Assembly (NCBI GenBank): GCA_964643895.1
Contig: CAZXUE010000007.1
Span: 1-41,072, forward strand
Length of the DNA: 41,072 bases
From: UBA7683 sp964643895
GTDB taxonomy: Bacteria; Patescibacteriota; Saccharimonadia; Saccharimonadales; UBA7683
Reading direction: 5' to 3'
Positions 40,372-41,072 of this stretch are shown here, piece after piece; the first letter of the stretch is position 1, and each line of letters opens with the position of its first letter. Made by a program: the position numbers and the translations under genes. Under the pieces are notes generated by a model. It worked only from the letters and a program-made list of their open reading frames with translations, was not told the origin of the DNA and made no database searches.

Positions 40372-40389
40372 CCTGATCGAAGTCAAAGG
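40372..40389. repeat. CCTGAGCGAAGTCGAAGG dispersed element, diverged copy
   Basis: CCTGATCGAAGTCAAAGG differs at two positions from 7784-7801 and is followed by the ATCTCGAC tail often attached to this element. Confidence 0.5.
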
Positions 40390-40476
40390 ATCTCGACTAG
40401 TCTAACGAACAAAGCATATTGCGTAACATCTGTTAATGTGAGAAAATAACGTAGTTCTTGGCATCAAGCCAATTCC

Positions 40477-40553
40477 GGGCCCATAGCTCAGCTGGTTAGA
40501 GCACCTGCCTTTTAAGCAGGGTGTCCTGGGTTCAAGTCCCAGTGGGCCCTCCA
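40477..40553 (+). tRNA. tRNA-Lys (anticodon TTT)
   Basis: A 77-base cloverleaf with encoded CCA. The acceptor is GGGCCCA/TGGGCCC, the D-arm GCTC-AGCTGGTTA-GAGC, and the anticodon arm CCTGC-CTTTTAA-GCAGG with TTT. The T-arm is CTGGG-TTCAAGT-CCCAG. All stems pair. Confidence 0.97.
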
Positions 40554-40567
40554 CAATTTGAAGAAAG

Positions 40568-40590
40568 CAGAGGTAACTAGCCTCTGTTTT
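40568..40590 (+). terminator. Terminator of tRNA-Lys
   Basis: CAGAGG (40568-40573), loop TAACTAG, CCTCTG (40581-40586), then TTTT. Confidence 0.8.
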
Positions 40591-40598
40591 GTTATAAT
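40590..40598 (+). promoter_or_regulatory. Extended -10 promoter of the HAD gene, leaderless
   Basis: TGT TATAAT (40590-40598) places +1 at 40605, the first base of the ATG. It partly overlaps the T run of the tRNA-Lys terminator. Confidence 0.6.
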
Positions 40599-40604
40599 GA
40601 GGTC

Positions 40605-41072
40605 ATGAATAAGTTCAAAGTAGCTTTGTTTGATGTTGATGGTGTTTTAATCCTTCCACCCCGTCTTTTCTCTGAAATTTATTGTGAAAAATATGGTAAA
40701 GATTTAGATCGGCTCACGTCATTTTATAAATCAAAAGAATTTAAAGATGCCAGTATCGGCAAGCTTGATCTAAAAAGTGCAATTGAAGCGCATCAAGACA
40801 AATGGCAATGGGATGGCGACCTTGATCGGCTCATTAATGAATGGCTTGAAGCCGAAGACTATCCTAACGAGGAACTGGTAGCACACATCGATAAGCTGAG
40901 AAGTAGCGGAATAAAGGTATATATCGTAACGCAACAGGAGCGATATAGGGCGAATTATTTGCGTGACAAGGTTTTTTCGGGTAAGTACGACGGTTTTCTT
41001 GCTTCGTGTGATTTGGGACTACATAAAGATACTGTCGAGTTTTGGGAAAGTATTGTGAGACAAGTAGGCGAA
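40605..41072 (+). CDS. HAD-superfamily hydrolase (3' end outside window)
   Basis: The first 156 residues of a haloacid-dehalogenase-like hydrolase. Motif I FDVDGVL is at 9-15, with nucleophile Asp10 and acid Asp12, followed by a helical cap region (about 20-90). Motif II is VYIVTQ (Thr, about 107-112) after DKLRSSGIK. Motifs III and IV should lie in the missing part; DLGLHKDTVEFWESIV near the end may contain the motif III Lys. Such proteins dephosphorylate small metabolites such as sugar phosphates or nucleotides. The substrate cannot be named. The transcript is probably leaderless. Confidence 0.88.
   Translation, partial: MNKFKVALFDVDGVLILPPRLFSEIYCEKYGKDLDRLTSFYKSKEFKDASIGKLDLKSAIEAHQDKWQWDGDLDRLINEWLEAEDYPNEELVAHIDKLRSSGIKVYIVTQQERYRANYLRDKVFSGKYDGFLASCDLGLHKDTVEFWESIVRQVGE

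Noticed and set aside
1..41072. Alternative genetic code with TGA read as Gly
   Set aside because: Several well-defined genes (pyrB, hrcA, the divergent ATP-grasp gene) end in TGA at the expected place and no conserved protein reads through it.

Overview
The window looks like a scaffold from a Candidate Phyla Radiation bacterium, most probably Candidatus Saccharibacteria (TM7). I infer this from the gene mix: a small genome style of single-copy housekeeping genes, MurJ plus sortase-type surface proteins, HrcA/CIRCE heat-shock control, RimK and VKOR. Promoters of the type TATGCTAnAAT often sit so close to the start codon that the mRNA should be leaderless. TGA is used as a stop, which argues against the recoding Gracilibacteria/Absconditabacteria. 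Three N runs (10, 10 and 44 bases) and three frameshifted genes show a draft assembly, so some broken genes may be artefacts.

Layout. 1-2170 (minus strand): an RRM RNA-binding protein, and an operon of an ATP-cone-like protein with a disulfide-reductase homologue that has lost its redox cysteines. 2170-3170: an RNA-rich intergenic zone with hairpins, a tiny transcription unit encoding a 15-residue peptide, tRNA-Met(CAT), tRNA-fragment copies and several terminators. 3168-11479: an orphan gene, pyrB, tilS, ftsH, murJ and lepA. 11544-23764: an envelope and surface region (membrane-anchored orphan, lamin-tail/CotH protein, beta-helix/DUF11 adhesin with a sortase signal, GH39-like glycosidase with a sortase-like signal) interrupted by a peroxiredoxin, the divergent folC/folA pair and a frameshifted guanylate-kinase-like gene. 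23895-27668: the heat-shock block CIRCE-hrcA-grpE-orphan-CIRCE-dnaK. 27898-31991: a redox module (DoxX-like, FAD-linked oxidase, NDH-2-like, VKOR). 31999-34464: a third CIRCE, a LysE exporter, a NYN nuclease and dnaJ. 35321-39263: a DUF1704 metallopeptidase, two ATP-grasp ligases (one a clear RimK) and a class I glutamine amidotransferase. The end holds DUF192 and membrane proteins, tRNA-Lys and a partial HAD hydrolase.

How the parts work together. HrcA should repress its own operon, dnaK and the lysE-NYN-dnaJ run through the three CIRCE sites. The redox module could pass electrons from a 2-hydroxy acid and NADH to quinone and couple quinone to disulfide formation in the secreted proteins. 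The 35-39 kb cluster is the best candidate for a little-described system. It pairs peptide-bond-forming ATP-grasp enzymes with a peptidase of the family that contains the eukaryotic tubulin detyrosinases, so it may add and remove residues at protein or peptide C-termini.
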